64,000 nt of DNA from Sphaerimonospora thailandensis (lineage in GTDB: Bacteria; Actinomycetota; Actinomycetes; Streptosporangiales; Streptosporangiaceae): NCBI RefSeq assembly GCF_016863115.1, contig NZ_BOOG01000027.1:1-64000 (forward strand). The letters are read 5' to 3'. The position numbers were made by a program, and so were the translations under genes. This document shows, one piece after another, positions 25,442-33,573 of this stretch. Under the pieces are notes generated by a model, which worked only from the letters and a program-made list of their open reading frames with translations, was not told where the DNA came from and searched no databases. How positions within the stretch are numbered: the stretch's first letter is position 1; each line of letters opens with the position of its first letter.

Positions 25442-28400
25442 GTGGGCGCCGGTCCGCGATTCCGGACGACGGCCGGGCGCCTGGCCGCACTCGGCTTCGC
25501 CGACGGCGCCAGGGCCGAGCGACTGCTGCGCGGTCTCGGCCCGGAGGCGGCCGATGACCTCGAACTGCTCGACGACCTCGCGACCGCGGCCGACCCCGAT
25601 CTCGCGCTCACCTCGCTGAGCCGCCTGACGGACAGAGAACCCGGCATATCGGCCGCTTTGCGGGCCGATCCCGGCCTGCGCCGCCGGCTCCTCCGCGTGT
25701 TCGGCCTGAGCGCCGCCCTCGCCGAGCACGTCGTACGGCACCCGGCCGACGTCGGGCGGCTGGGCGGCCCGGGCAGTCCGGGCAGTCCGGGCAGTGCGGG
25801 CGGTGCGGGCGGTGCGGGCGGTGCGGGCGGTGCGGGCAGTACGGCGCCGTCGTACGAGGAACTGCCGCGGGCCGTCCAGGCCGGCCACGAGCATCCCCTC
25901 GACGTGCTGCGCGTCGCCTACCGCGGCAGGTTGCTGCGGCTGGCCGCACGCGACGTCATGGGAGAGGCGTCGCTCATCGAGGTCACGGCGGGGCTGGCCG
26001 ATCTGGCGGCCGCCGCCCTCGAGGCCGCTCTCGCCATCGCCCGCGCCGAGACCGAGGACGCCGGAGACGTCCGGCTCGCCGTCATCGGCATGGGCAAGTG
26101 CGGCGCCCGCGAGCTCAACTACATCTCCGACGTCGATGTGATCTTCGTGGCCGAGCCGGCGGAGGGCGTCGAGGAGACCCACGCGCTTCGCGTCGCCACC
26201 CGGCTCGCCCAGGCCGTGATGTGGGCCTGTTCGGCGAGCACGGCGGAGGGATCCCTCTGGGAGGTGGACGCCGGGCTGCGGCCGGAAGGCAAGATCGGCC
26301 CGCTGGTGCGCACCCTCGACAGCCACCTGGCCTACTACCGGCGCTGGGCGAAGACGTGGGAGTTCCAGGCGCTGCTGAAGGCGCGGCCGGTCGCCGGCGA
26401 CCTCGAACTCGGCCACGCGTACGTCGCCGCGGTCGGCGAACTGGTCTGGCAGGCCTCGGCCCGGGACGGCTTCGTCGAGGACGTGCAGGCGATGCGCCGC
26501 CGCGTGGAGGCCCACGCGCGGACCAACGCCCGGGCCGGCGAGGCCGACAGGCAGATCAAACTCGGCCCGGGCGGGCTGCGGGACATCGAGTTCGCCGTGC
26601 AGTTGCTCCAGCTCGTGCACGGCCGCACCGACCCGCGGCTACGCCGCCGCGCCACGCTCCCGGCACTGGCCGCCCTGTCCGAGGGCGGATATGTCGCGCG
26701 GGACGACGCCAAGGCGCTCGCCGAGGCGTACACCTTCCTCCGCAGGGTCGAGCACCTGCTCCAGCTCCACCGGCTGCGCCGCACGCACGTGGTGCCCGAC
26801 GACGAGGCCGACCTGCGCCGCCTCGGCCGGGGCCTCGGCATGACGGCCGACCCGGCGGGGGAGTTCACCGAGACGTGGAAGCGCCACGCTCGCCAGGCGC
26901 GGCGGCTGCACGAGAAGCTGTTCTACCGGCCGCTGCTCCAGGCGGTCGCCCGGCTGCCGGAGACGCAGGCCCGGCTCTCTCCGGAGGCCGCCGCCGCCCG
27001 GCTGGAGGCGCTCGGCTACGCCGACCCCGAGGGCGCGCTGCGGCACATCGCCGCGCTGACCGGCGGCGTCTCCCGGCGGGCCGCGATCCAGCGGACGCTG
27101 CTGCCGGTCATGCTCGGCTGGTTCGCCGACGCGCCCGACCCGGACGCCGGCCTGCTGGGTTTCCGCCAGATCAGCGACAAACTCGGCTCGACGCCCTGGT
27201 ACCTGCGGCTGCTGCGCGACGAGACCGCCGTGGCCGAGCGCCTTGCCCACCTGCTCGGCACCGGCCGCTACGTGACCGGGCTCCTGCTGCACGCACCTGA
27301 GGCGGTCGCCATGCTCGGCTCGCCGGCCGAGCTCGCCGTACGGCCCGCCGCGGCGCTGGCCGCAGAGGCCGCCGCGGCGGTCGGCCGGCACGGCGCCCAC
27401 GCCGAGAGCGCGGTCGCCGCCGTACGCGCGCTGCGCCGCAGGGAGCTGCTCCGCACGGCGTGCGCCGACCTTTCCGGGCTGATCGACGTCGAAGAGGTCG
27501 GCCGGGTCCTGTCGTCACTGGCCGACGTGACGATCCAGGCCGCGCTGGACGCGGCGCTCAACGCGGTGCGCGACAAGATGCCGGGCGGCGCCGACCTCCC
27601 GACCAGGATCGCGGTGATCGCGATGGGCCGGCTCGGCGGCATGGAATGCTCCTACGGCAGCGACGCCGACGTGATGTTCGTGCATGAGCCCCGGCCGGGT
27701 GCCTCAGAACGGGAGGCGGCCCAGGCGGCCCACGCGGTCGCCGAGGAACTGCGCAGGCTGCTCGCGCTGCCGGCCCCCGATCCGCCCCTGCACGTCGACG
27801 CGGACCTGCGGCCGGAGGGACGGCAGGGCCCCCTGGTCCGTACGCTCGCCTCCTACCGCGCCTACTACAGCCGATGGTCGTCCCACTGGGAGGCCCAGGC
27901 GCTGCTGCGCGCCCGCTTCTGCGCCGGAGACGATGTGCTCGGCCGGGACTTCGTCGGCCTCGTCGACCCGCTGCGCTTTCCGGTGGGAGGCGTCTCGCCC
28001 GAGGCCGTACGGGAGATCCGCAAGCTGAAGGCGCGGATGGAGGCCGAGCGGCTGCCGCGCGGGGCCGACCCGGCCCTGCACACCAAACTGGGCCGGGGCG
28101 GCCTGGCCGACGTCGAATGGACGGCCCAGCTCATCCAGCTCCGGCACGCGGCAGCAGTACCGGAGCTGCGGACGACCCGCACGCTGGAGGCCCTGCGGGC
28201 GGCGGTCCGGGAGGGCCTGCTCGACCCGGCGGACGAGGCGGAGCTGGCACGGGCGTGGCGGCTGGCGTCCCGGATCCGCGACGCGATCATGCTGGTGCGC
28301 GGGCGGGCGGGCGACGGCGTGCCGACCCTGGTGAAGGAGCGCACGCTGGTCGCGCGGGCCCTCGGATATCCGCCCGACGGGTCGGAGGACTTCGTCGACG

Positions 28401-28462
28401 ACTACCGGCGGGTGACCCGCCGGGCCCGCGCGGTGGTGGAACGAGTCTTCTATGAGGACTGA
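25442..28462 (+). CDS. glnE: Glutamine synthetase adenylyltransferase / deadenylase
   Basis: The 1006-aa protein has two nucleotidyltransferase domains. The first (deadenylase) shows GMGKCGARELNYISDVDVIF at about 220, the second (adenylyltransferase) AMGRLGGMECSYGSDADVMF at about 723. Each is followed by its helical partner domain (LGPGGLRDIEFAVQLLQL and LGRGGLADVEWTAQLIQL). It sets the activity of GlnA by adding or removing AMP on a tyrosine according to nitrogen status. The start is GTG 25442, nine bases after glnA2. A Gly-rich linker near residues 107-133 is encoded by a nine-base tandem repeat and is not a normal family feature. Confidence 0.96.
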   Translation: MGAGPRFRTTAGRLAALGFADGARAERLLRGLGPEAADDLELLDDLATAADPDLALTSLSRLTDREPGISAALRADPGLRRRLLRVFGLSAALAEHVVRHPADVGRLGGPGSPGSPGSAGGAGGAGGAGGAGSTAPSYEELPRAVQAGHEHPLDVLRVAYRGRLLRLAARDVMGEASLIEVTAGLADLAAAALEAALAIARAETEDAGDVRLAVIGMGKCGARELNYISDVDVIFVAEPAEGVEETHALRVATRLAQAVMWACSASTAEGSLWEVDAGLRPEGKIGPLVRTLDSHLAYYRRWAKTWEFQALLKARPVAGDLELGHAYVAAVGELVWQASARDGFVEDVQAMRRRVEAHARTNARAGEADRQIKLGPGGLRDIEFAVQLLQLVHGRTDPRLRRRATLPALAALSEGGYVARDDAKALAEAYTFLRRVEHLLQLHRLRRTHVVPDDEADLRRLGRGLGMTADPAGEFTETWKRHARQARRLHEKLFYRPLLQAVARLPETQARLSPEAAAARLEALGYADPEGALRHIAALTGGVSRRAAIQRTLLPVMLGWFADAPDPDAGLLGFRQISDKLGSTPWYLRLLRDETAVAERLAHLLGTGRYVTGLLLHAPEAVAMLGSPAELAVRPAAALAAEAAAAVGRHGAHAESAVAAVRALRRRELLRTACADLSGLIDVEEVGRVLSSLADVTIQAALDAALNAVRDKMPGGADLPTRIAVIAMGRLGGMECSYGSDADVMFVHEPRPGASEREAAQAAHAVAEELRRLLALPAPDPPLHVDADLRPEGRQGPLVRTLASYRAYYSRWSSHWEAQALLRARFCAGDDVLGRDFVGLVDPLRFPVGGVSPEAVREIRKLKARMEAERLPRGADPALHTKLGRGGLADVEWTAQLIQLRHAAAVPELRTTRTLEALRAAVREGLLDPADEAELARAWRLASRIRDAIMLVRGRAGDGVPTLVKERTLVARALGYPPDGSEDFVDDYRRVTRRARAVVERVFYED
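25762..25842 (+). repeat. Nine-base tandem repeat inside glnE
   Basis: Nine units of the type GGGCGGTGC or GGGCAGTCC lie head to tail and encode a run of Gly, Ser, Pro and Ala. They keep the reading frame and lie between the N-terminal helices and the first catalytic domain. Confidence 0.85.
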
Positions 28463-28493
28463 GCGAGTCGAAGACCGAGTTGAGCGGGAGCGG

Positions 28494-29300
28494 TCAGAGC
28501 TTACGGCCCACGGCTCCGTACGCGCCGTGCGTACGGCGATAGGAGTCTTCGCCCGGAGCCGGACGCCAATGGGAGAGTCCCACCATGCCGGGCTCCACGA
28601 GTTCGAAGCCGTCGAAGAAGCGCATGATCTCGGCGCCGGTGCGCAGGGTGAGCATCTCGTGGGTGCTGTTGTAGGCCTCCGCGAAGGCCTCCAGGCTCTC
28701 GGGCTCGAAGTCGGCGGTGACGTGGGTGATCGCCAGGTGGCTGCCGGGCACGACCGCGTCCGTGTAGCGCTTGACGACGCCGAAGGCGTCTTCCTCGTCA
28801 TCGACGTACATCAGCGTGCCCACGATCACGACGGCGATCGGCTGGTCGAAGTCGAGGGTCGCCAGGGTGTCCGGATGCTTCAGGATGCTGTCGGGATCGC
28901 GGAGGTCGGCCTCGATGTAGGCGGTCCTGCCCTCCGGGGTGCTGCGTAGCAGCGCGCGGGCGTGGGCCATCACGATGGGATCGTTGTCGACGTAGACGAC
29001 CCTCGCGGCGGGGTTCACCGCCTGGGCGACCTCGTGGGTGTTGCCCTGGGTGGGAATGCCGGTGCCGATGTCCAGGAACTGAGTGATGCCCTGTTCCGCG
29101 AGGAATCGTACGGCCCTGCCCAGAAAGGCGCGGTTGTCCCGGACGCCCTGGAGGACCCCGGGGGAGGCGGCGACGGTGGCTTCGGCGACCTTGCGGTCGG
29201 CCTCGAAGTTGTCCTTGCCGCCCAGTAGGTAGTCATAGATGCGGGCGGGGTGTGGAACCGAGGTGTTGATCTTCGGGGGAGCGGGTGCGTCGTCGGCCAT
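28494..29300 (-). CDS. SAM-dependent methyltransferase, DUF574 (Methyltransf_19) family
   Basis: The 268-aa protein starts at ATG 29300 with GGAG eight bases upstream. The family N-terminus is clear (SVPHPARIYDYLLGGKDNFEADR), quoted here in part, followed by the SAM-binding loop FLDIGTGIPTQGNTHEVA and the acidic turn VVYVDNDPIVMAHARALL. This family is expanded in Streptomyces and relatives and often sits beside XRE/DUF397 regulators; its substrate is unknown. A truncated second copy lies 2 kb away at 30625-30815. The gene begins the accessory block between glnE and glnA. Confidence 0.88.
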   Translation of the reverse strand: MADDAPAPPKINTSVPHPARIYDYLLGGKDNFEADRKVAEATVAASPGVLQGVRDNRAFLGRAVRFLAEQGITQFLDIGTGIPTQGNTHEVAQAVNPAARVVYVDNDPIVMAHARALLRSTPEGRTAYIEADLRDPDSILKHPDTLATLDFDQPIAVVIVGTLMYVDDEEDAFGVVKRYTDAVVPGSHLAITHVTADFEPESLEAFAEAYNSTHEMLTLRTGAEIMRFFDGFELVEPGMVGLSHWRPAPGEDSYRRTHGAYGAVGRKL

Positions 29301-29408
29301 GCCGTACTCCAAGGGGGAGGTTTTACTTGATCTTACATATTCGGTGCGTAGCACCCATGCCGCTTTGATCAAAACGTTGCCGATGTGGTGCGGAGCGGTG
29401 TATCAACG

Positions 29409-30599
29409 GTGCGGGTGATCGCTTTGATCTCGTATTACGCGGACCTCGCCATCGGCCTCGTGCTGGCCTTCCTGCTGCTGTCGCTCCTGGTGAGCGGCAT
29501 CAACGAGGGCATCGTCCGGCTGCTGGCGATTCGCAGCAAGTTCCTGTGGGCGTACCTGCGCGACACGCTCGACGGCGCGGAGCGGCCGGATGGCGAGGCG
29601 CGGCCGGCCCGGCTGCTGGACCGCCTCCTGCGCGCGTTCAAGGGATTGGGCCGCAGGCTTCGGGCTCCCCTGATGGAACTGCTGCCGCCGCCGGCGCAGG
29701 GACGCTCCCGGTTGCCCGCGACCGTGCTCGGAGTCTTCGCGCGGCTGCCGTTCGGCAGGGACCCGCGGCCGCCGTTCACCCCGGGGCCCGCACCCGCTGA
29801 CGGGGAACGGGCCGGCAGGTCGCCGGCCGATCTCCTGCACGAGCGGCTGCGGGAGATCGACCACGTCAAGCGTGGTAGGACCACCATCGCCGACATCCCC
29901 CCGGTCCGGTTCGCGGTCGCGGTGATGGAGATCGCGACCGAGCACGGCGGGATCGAGGCGCTGATGCGGGACCTCGACCGCATGAAGAGCCCGATCTACC
30001 GCCCGCTCAAAGCGGTCTGGGACCGGGTGGAGCACGACGTCGAGTCGTTCCGCCGCGGCGTCGGCGAGTGGTTCGACGGCGAGATGGAACGGCTCAGCAT
30101 CCTCTACCGGCGCTACGTCCGCTGGGTGGTGGCCGCGCTCGGGATCGCCGTGACGCTGCTGTTCGGCATGGACGCCCTGGAGTACGGCAAGAACCTGCTC
30201 AGGGACAACGCCTACCGCAGCGAGGTGAGCGCGTTCGCCCAGTCGGGGCCGGTGGCGCTGGCCCCGATCCGGCAGGAGTGCGGGCCGGGGCAGGACACCT
30301 ATACCTGCGTCACCGACGTGCTGAGCACCCCGGCGTTCGTGAAGATCTTCGCCAACGCGCCCGTCGGCGTGACGATGGGCGACGGCGGCGACAGCCCGTC
30401 CTGGGCGTGGAACTGGGACGCATGGTGGCAGCGGTTGTCGACACCCGGGCACTGGCCCGGTTTCCTCATCACGGCCGTGGCTCTGCTGTTCGGCGCGCCC
30501 TTCTGGTGGGACATGCTGCGCCGTGTCGCCGGCCTGCGCTCCCGCGCCGGCGGCACCGCCGGCCCGACCGGAAAGCAGGGATCCGTCAGCCCCCGGTGA
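29409..30599 (+). CDS. Predicted membrane protein of unknown function
   Basis: The product is about 396 aa from GTG 29409; GTG 29385 is an in-frame alternative. An N-terminal membrane helix (LAIGLVLAFLLLSLLVSGIN) is followed by a charged cytoplasmic stretch of about 200 residues (EIDHVKRGRTTIADIPPVRF, DLDRMKSPIYRPLKAVWDRV), a second helix (WVVAALGIAVTLLFG), a loop with two cysteines (QECGPGQDTYTCVTDVL) and a last helix near 370 (FLITAVALLFGAPFWWDML). I do not recognise a family with confidence. It is divergent from the methyltransferase gene. Confidence 0.7.
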   Translation: MRVIALISYYADLAIGLVLAFLLLSLLVSGINEGIVRLLAIRSKFLWAYLRDTLDGAERPDGEARPARLLDRLLRAFKGLGRRLRAPLMELLPPPAQGRSRLPATVLGVFARLPFGRDPRPPFTPGPAPADGERAGRSPADLLHERLREIDHVKRGRTTIADIPPVRFAVAVMEIATEHGGIEALMRDLDRMKSPIYRPLKAVWDRVEHDVESFRRGVGEWFDGEMERLSILYRRYVRWVVAALGIAVTLLFGMDALEYGKNLLRDNAYRSEVSAFAQSGPVALAPIRQECGPGQDTYTCVTDVLSTPAFVKIFANAPVGVTMGDGGDSPSWAWNWDAWWQRLSTPGHWPGFLITAVALLFGAPFWWDMLRRVAGLRSRAGGTAGPTGKQGSVSPR

Positions 30600-30624
30600 C
30601 GCCGTCGGCCATCTCGCGGACCGG

Positions 30625-30815
30625 TCAGAGCTTTCTGCCCACGGCCCCGTACAAACCCGCCTGACGGGTCACCGGGGAGTGGCCCTCGTCCGGGTCGGGG
30701 CGACCTCGCGGTCGGCCTCGAAGTTGTCGTTGCCGCCCAGCCAGTAGTCGTAGATGCGGGCGGGGTGTGGCACCGAGGTATCGAGCTTCGGCGGAGTGGG
30801 CACGTGTTCGGCCAT
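30625..30815 (-). pseudogene. Truncated copy of the DUF574 methyltransferase gene
   Basis: The ATG at 30815 opens a 48-codon frame whose first 37 residues match the N-terminus of the methyltransferase at 28494-29300 (SVPHPARIYDYWLGGNDNFE here). It then runs out of homology and stops at 30669. At 30625-30654 the C-terminal end of the same protein reappears (GLYGAVGRKL and stop). The catalytic core of about 215 codons is missing. The flanking sequence on the upstream side is also a copy of the region upstream of the intact gene. It is a partial duplication that has lost its middle. Confidence 0.8.
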
Positions 30816-30944
30816 GCCGTACCCCAGGAGTCAGGTTCTGGTGTGATCTTACAGTACGTATTCGGTGAACCCATGGGTCATGGCCGGACCAGTCAAGCTC
30901 AAGCGGTAGACCACTCTCAAGATCCCACGTTATCCCCGATACGG

Positions 30945-31003
30945 TTACATCTTACGCATTCACGACGAGGCGCCCATGCCGTTTCGATCAAAGCGTTGCC
31001 CAT
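30945..31003. repeat. Second copy of the methyltransferase upstream region
   Basis: This segment resembles 29325-29378 upstream of the intact methyltransferase gene; both contain CATCTTAC or GATCTTAC, a CCCATGCCG block and a GATCAAAnCGTTGCC block in the same order. In the deaminase gene it provides the final codons (GQRFDRNGMGASS), so the duplication endpoint lies within that coding sequence. Confidence 0.6.
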
Positions 31004-31469
31004 GGAAGCGTCGATGCAGGGCGCGTACCTGCTCGGCGAGTTCTGGAACGGGGCCCTCCACCACGATGCCGGGGGCGACCTCCTGGATCGGCAGTGCTCG
31101 TACGGGCGCAGCGGGGACGCCCAGCTCGGCGAGCCAGGACACGAGCTGCTCGGAAGAGCTCGCGTACACTATGCGGCCCAGGCCGACCCAGGCGTGCGCG
31201 GCGGCGCACATCGGGCAGTGCTCGCCTGAGGTGAAGACCGTCGCCCCGGCTCGCTCCTCGGGGGTCATGTTCGCCGCGGCCCAGCGCGCCAGCGCGAACT
31301 CCGGATGCCGGGTCCGGTCGCCGCCGGCGACCCGGTTGTGGTCCTCAGCCAGCGAGGTCCCGTCCGCCGCGACCAACACGGAGCCGAACGGCTCGTCGCC
31401 GTCCTCCAGAGCCTCGGTCGCCAACTCCACACAGCGGCGCAGATGCCGCAGCTCAGCCTCGTTCACCAC
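30960..31469 (-). CDS. Nucleoside/guanine deaminase of the CDA fold
   Basis: The 169-aa enzyme has the zinc motifs of the cytidine deaminase superfamily: HPEFALAR (His ligand and catalytic Glu) and EHCPMCAAAH (paired Cys ligands). Spacing suits the guanine deaminase / tRNA adenosine deaminase branch; a free-nucleoside substrate is more likely given its short length and stand-alone context. The start is GTG 31469 with GGGAG six bases upstream. Its last 13 residues are encoded by a segment duplicated from the methyltransferase upstream region, so the natural C-terminus may have been replaced. Confidence 0.82.
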   Translation of the reverse strand: MVNEAELRHLRRCVELATEALEDGDEPFGSVLVAADGTSLAEDHNRVAGGDRTRHPEFALARWAAANMTPEERAGATVFTSGEHCPMCAAAHAWVGLGRIVYASSSEQLVSWLAELGVPAAPVRALPIQEVAPGIVVEGPVPELAEQVRALHRRFHGQRFDRNGMGASS

Positions 31470-31732
31470 GAACGTCTCCCAGCTTTGATCTGCGATTCGA
31501 CGCCGGACGACACCCTACGGGCCTGGCCCGTGGTCCGCGACGCCCCCTGGAGTCCGTCTTCTCGGATTGCACGAGATTACGCTCAAGGAGCCCCGAGCCG
31601 CGCAGACAGCCACTGAGAGCCTCTGGATAGCTGGGCAAACGCTGACCTGGACCTACGGCGGTCAATTGGCCGTGAGTCCCCGTGACTCCCCGGCGATCGC
31701 CAACCGTACGGGCACGCCATGACGGGTAGTCT

Positions 31733-32485
31733 TCAGCGGTCCGGTGCCCCGATAGGGACCTTGAGCTCTTCTTCGGCGGCCAGCACAATACCGCCGAACG
31801 CGAGTTGAGCTGCGGCCACGGAAGCGCCCCGGTCGTTGCCCGGCCAAAAATGGGTGAGCATCAGTCGGCGGGCACCCGCCCGGCTGGCCCAGTAACCGGC
31901 CTCGGCGGAGGTCAGTAGATTGCGCGTGGGGCGACTGGTCTCGCCATCCCGGTCGGTGGCCTCGACGATGAACAGGTCGACGCCGCGGCCGAGTTCGGCC
32001 AGCACGGGAGTTGGGCCGGTGTCCCCGGAGTAGGCCAAGGCGATCCCGCCGGCCTCTAAGCGGATTCCTGCATTGAGTACGTAGTGCGGGAGCGACAGTC
32101 CTGTCAGGTCAAAGGGACCCAACCGGTAGCTTCCGGGCAGCGGATGCACGTCGAAGACCGCGTGCAGGTCAACGTCGGGTTCCAGGCCGCCGATACGGTC
32201 GAGCACGCCGGGCGGGCAGTACAACGGTAACTTCGGTACACCGGTGTCACCGTAGAACCGCATCCGAAACAGCCCGTGCAGGTCGATGCAGTGATCAGGG
32301 TGCTCGTGGGTGATGACGACGGCGTCTATCGCACCGTCCGGCCAGTGCGCGAGCAGCCGAGGCAGCGTGGCATAACCGAGGTCGAGCACCAAGCGGTAAC
32401 CGTCCCAGTCCACTGCGAAACCACTACAGGCACGGCCTGGTTCGGGAAAGGCGCCACAACTGCCGAGCACGCTGACTTGCCGCAT
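31733..32485 (-). CDS. Metallo-beta-lactamase fold hydrolase, RNase Z-like
   Basis: The 250-aa protein has the metal motif HEHPDHCIDLHGL at about residue 61, then YSGDTGPTP (Asp bridging ligand) and a late His in MLTHFWPGN. The N-terminus VLGSCGAFPEPGRACSGFAV resembles the RNase Z / cAMP phosphodiesterase branch. It probably cleaves a phosphodiester, but tRNase Z proper has an extended exosite arm that is not evident here. ATG 32485 is preferred over TTG 32491. It stands alone in the accessory block. Confidence 0.82.
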   Translation of the reverse strand: MRQVSVLGSCGAFPEPGRACSGFAVDWDGYRLVLDLGYATLPRLLAHWPDGAIDAVVITHEHPDHCIDLHGLFRMRFYGDTGVPKLPLYCPPGVLDRIGGLEPDVDLHAVFDVHPLPGSYRLGPFDLTGLSLPHYVLNAGIRLEAGGIALAYSGDTGPTPVLAELGRGVDLFIVEATDRDGETSRPTRNLLTSAEAGYWASRAGARRLMLTHFWPGNDRGASVAAAQLAFGGIVLAAEEELKVPIGAPDR

Positions 32486-32523
32486 CTGCAAAGGATGTCA
32501 GAACCCGCGCTGTCAGCTTGCTG

Positions 32524-32571
32524 CCTCGCTCGGGACGTACGTGCATCCGCTGCCGCCCGGTCGGGAGCACA
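32524..32571 (+). repeat. 48-bp repeat, copy 1 (near vapBC)
   Basis: This 48-base segment recurs at 37616-37663 in the same orientation with 43 of 48 positions identical. The core CATCCGCTGCCGCC is invariant. Copy 1 lies 88 bp before the vapB start; copy 2 lies beside a truncated vapC. It is not inside a recognised gene. Confidence 0.75.
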
Positions 32572-32632
32572 GTGCCGGATCGTGTTGGCCGAGGTCGGCG
32601 ACGAGTGGAGCCGTGATATCTTAATCTGAGTT

Positions 32633-32642
32633 CGTATATACG
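32633..32642. promoter_or_regulatory. Palindrome in the vapBC promoter
   Basis: The perfect ten-base palindrome CGTATATACG lies 16 bp before the vapB start in an AT-rich patch. VapB-type antitoxins normally repress their own operon by binding such sites. Confidence 0.5.
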
Positions 32643-32658
32643 GAGAGGGTGGTGCGTG

Positions 32659-32883
32659 ATGGCCAAGACCGTGATCGACCTCGATGATGAGGCTCTGGCC
32701 GAGGCTGCTCGGCTGCTCGGCACCTCTACCAAGAAGGACACGGTCAACGCGGCCCTGCGGGAGATCGTCGACCGGCGCCGCCGGGCGGCGGCTGTGGCGC
32801 GGATGCGGGAGATGGTGGCCGCTGGAGAGGTGGACCTCTCGATCATCGAAAAGGGTGGCAGCGATCAGCGGGCTGTGGCGTGA
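32659..32883 (+). CDS. vapB: VapB-type antitoxin
   Basis: The 74-aa protein starts MAKTVIDLDDEALAEAARLL, the ribbon-helix-helix fold of the VapB family found in actinobacteria, and continues TKKDTVNAALREIVDRRRRA. The C-terminal tail (AGEVDLSIIEKGG) is the part that usually wraps the toxin. ATG 32659 follows a GGAGAGGG site; GTG 32656 is one codon earlier. It overlaps the vapC gene by four bases, the usual coupling in these modules. Confidence 0.88.
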   Translation: MAKTVIDLDDEALAEAARLLGTSTKKDTVNAALREIVDRRRRAAAVARMREMVAAGEVDLSIIEKGGSDQRAVA

Positions 32884-33281
32884 CCGAGCTTTACCTGATC
32901 GACACCAGTGCCCTGGTCCGTTTCTATCGAGGCCAGGTGGGGGCGGAGTGGGATCAGACTGTTTCTGCTGGGCTTGTCGGCATCTGTGAGCCGGTCAGAC
33001 AGGAGTTCCTTCGGGCGGTCGGCGGTCGTCCGGCCTTTTATGAGGTAGGGAACCTACTCCGGGAGACCTTCCCGTATTACGCAATCCGCGAGTCGGTCTG
33101 GGAGGAGACTGGTGAGTTGCAGCACGAACTGGCCGACAGGGGATGGCATCAATGTGCCTCTCCGGTCGACCTGCTCGTGGCCGTGACGGCTCGCCATCAC
33201 AAACTCACGCTGCTTCACGCGGATGGTGACTTCGAAACCATCGCCCGCTTGACCGGGCAGCCGGTGCGCTGGATTCGATGA
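32880..33281 (+). CDS. vapC: VapC-type toxin, PIN-domain ribonuclease
   Basis: The 133-aa PIN domain shows the expected acidic residues: Asp8 in LIDTSALVRF, Glu in VRQEFLRAV, Asp in SPVDLLVAVTA and Asp in LHADGDFETIA. VapC toxins cleave tRNA or rRNA and are held inactive by VapB. The GTG start overlaps vapB. Length and motifs look intact, so the module is probably functional. Confidence 0.9.
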   Translation: MTELYLIDTSALVRFYRGQVGAEWDQTVSAGLVGICEPVRQEFLRAVGGRPAFYEVGNLLRETFPYYAIRESVWEETGELQHELADRGWHQCASPVDLLVAVTARHHKLTLLHADGDFETIARLTGQPVRWIR

Positions 33282-33282
33282 T

Positions 33283-33402
33283 TTTCGGGTGGCCCGTCCC
33301 GCGCACACGGTCCTGCTCGCCGCCGGCATCCCGATCGTGGAGCACCTCACCAACCTCGGATCGCTCCCCGAGACGGGCGCCGGCTTCCACCGGGTGATGT
33401 GA
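33283..33402 (+). pseudogene. C-terminal relic of a cyclase / kynurenine formamidase-like gene
   Basis: One frame reads AHTVLLAAGIPIVEHLTNLG then SLPETGAGFHRVM and stops. This resembles the end of cyclase-family (Pfam Cyclase) hydrolases, where a conserved VExLxNLxxLPxxGxxF block precedes the last strand. There is no start codon and no catalytic HxGTHxDxPxH motif. It lies two bases after vapC, suggesting that a deletion or insertion near the toxin module removed the rest. Confidence 0.5.
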
Positions 33403-33573
33403 TCAATACAGGTCGTTGACCTGCCCATTCCTTGATTGCTAAGGGGTCTGTTCCGCCCCTGTTGCGGTTTCGGGATCCTCCAGCGGAACGCCCCGTCGAT
33501 CGCCTTCCGTATCCGGCCGTCACTGTCGGGCATCAGATGCGACCGGGCATCTTCTGTCGAGAAGAAGCCAGCG

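Noticed and set aside
25762-25842. A regular repeat array that could suggest CRISPR
   Set aside because: The units are nine bases without spacers and lie in frame inside glnE, so it is a coding microsatellite.
23954-26620. An 888-codon minus-strand frame opposite glnA2 and glnE
   Set aside because: The composition (His, Gln, Arg, Val rich) is that of an antisense shadow, and the plus-strand genes have full-length family similarity.
30299-30874. A 191-codon minus-strand frame over the methyltransferase relic
   Set aside because: It runs in a different phase from the recognisable methyltransferase fragments and opposite the end of the membrane-protein gene.
33409-33423. The palindrome CAGGTCGTTGACCTG
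   Set aside because: It is perfect but lies downstream of the convergent TetR gene, far from any start codon, and matches no operator consensus I know, including the actinobacterial SOS box.
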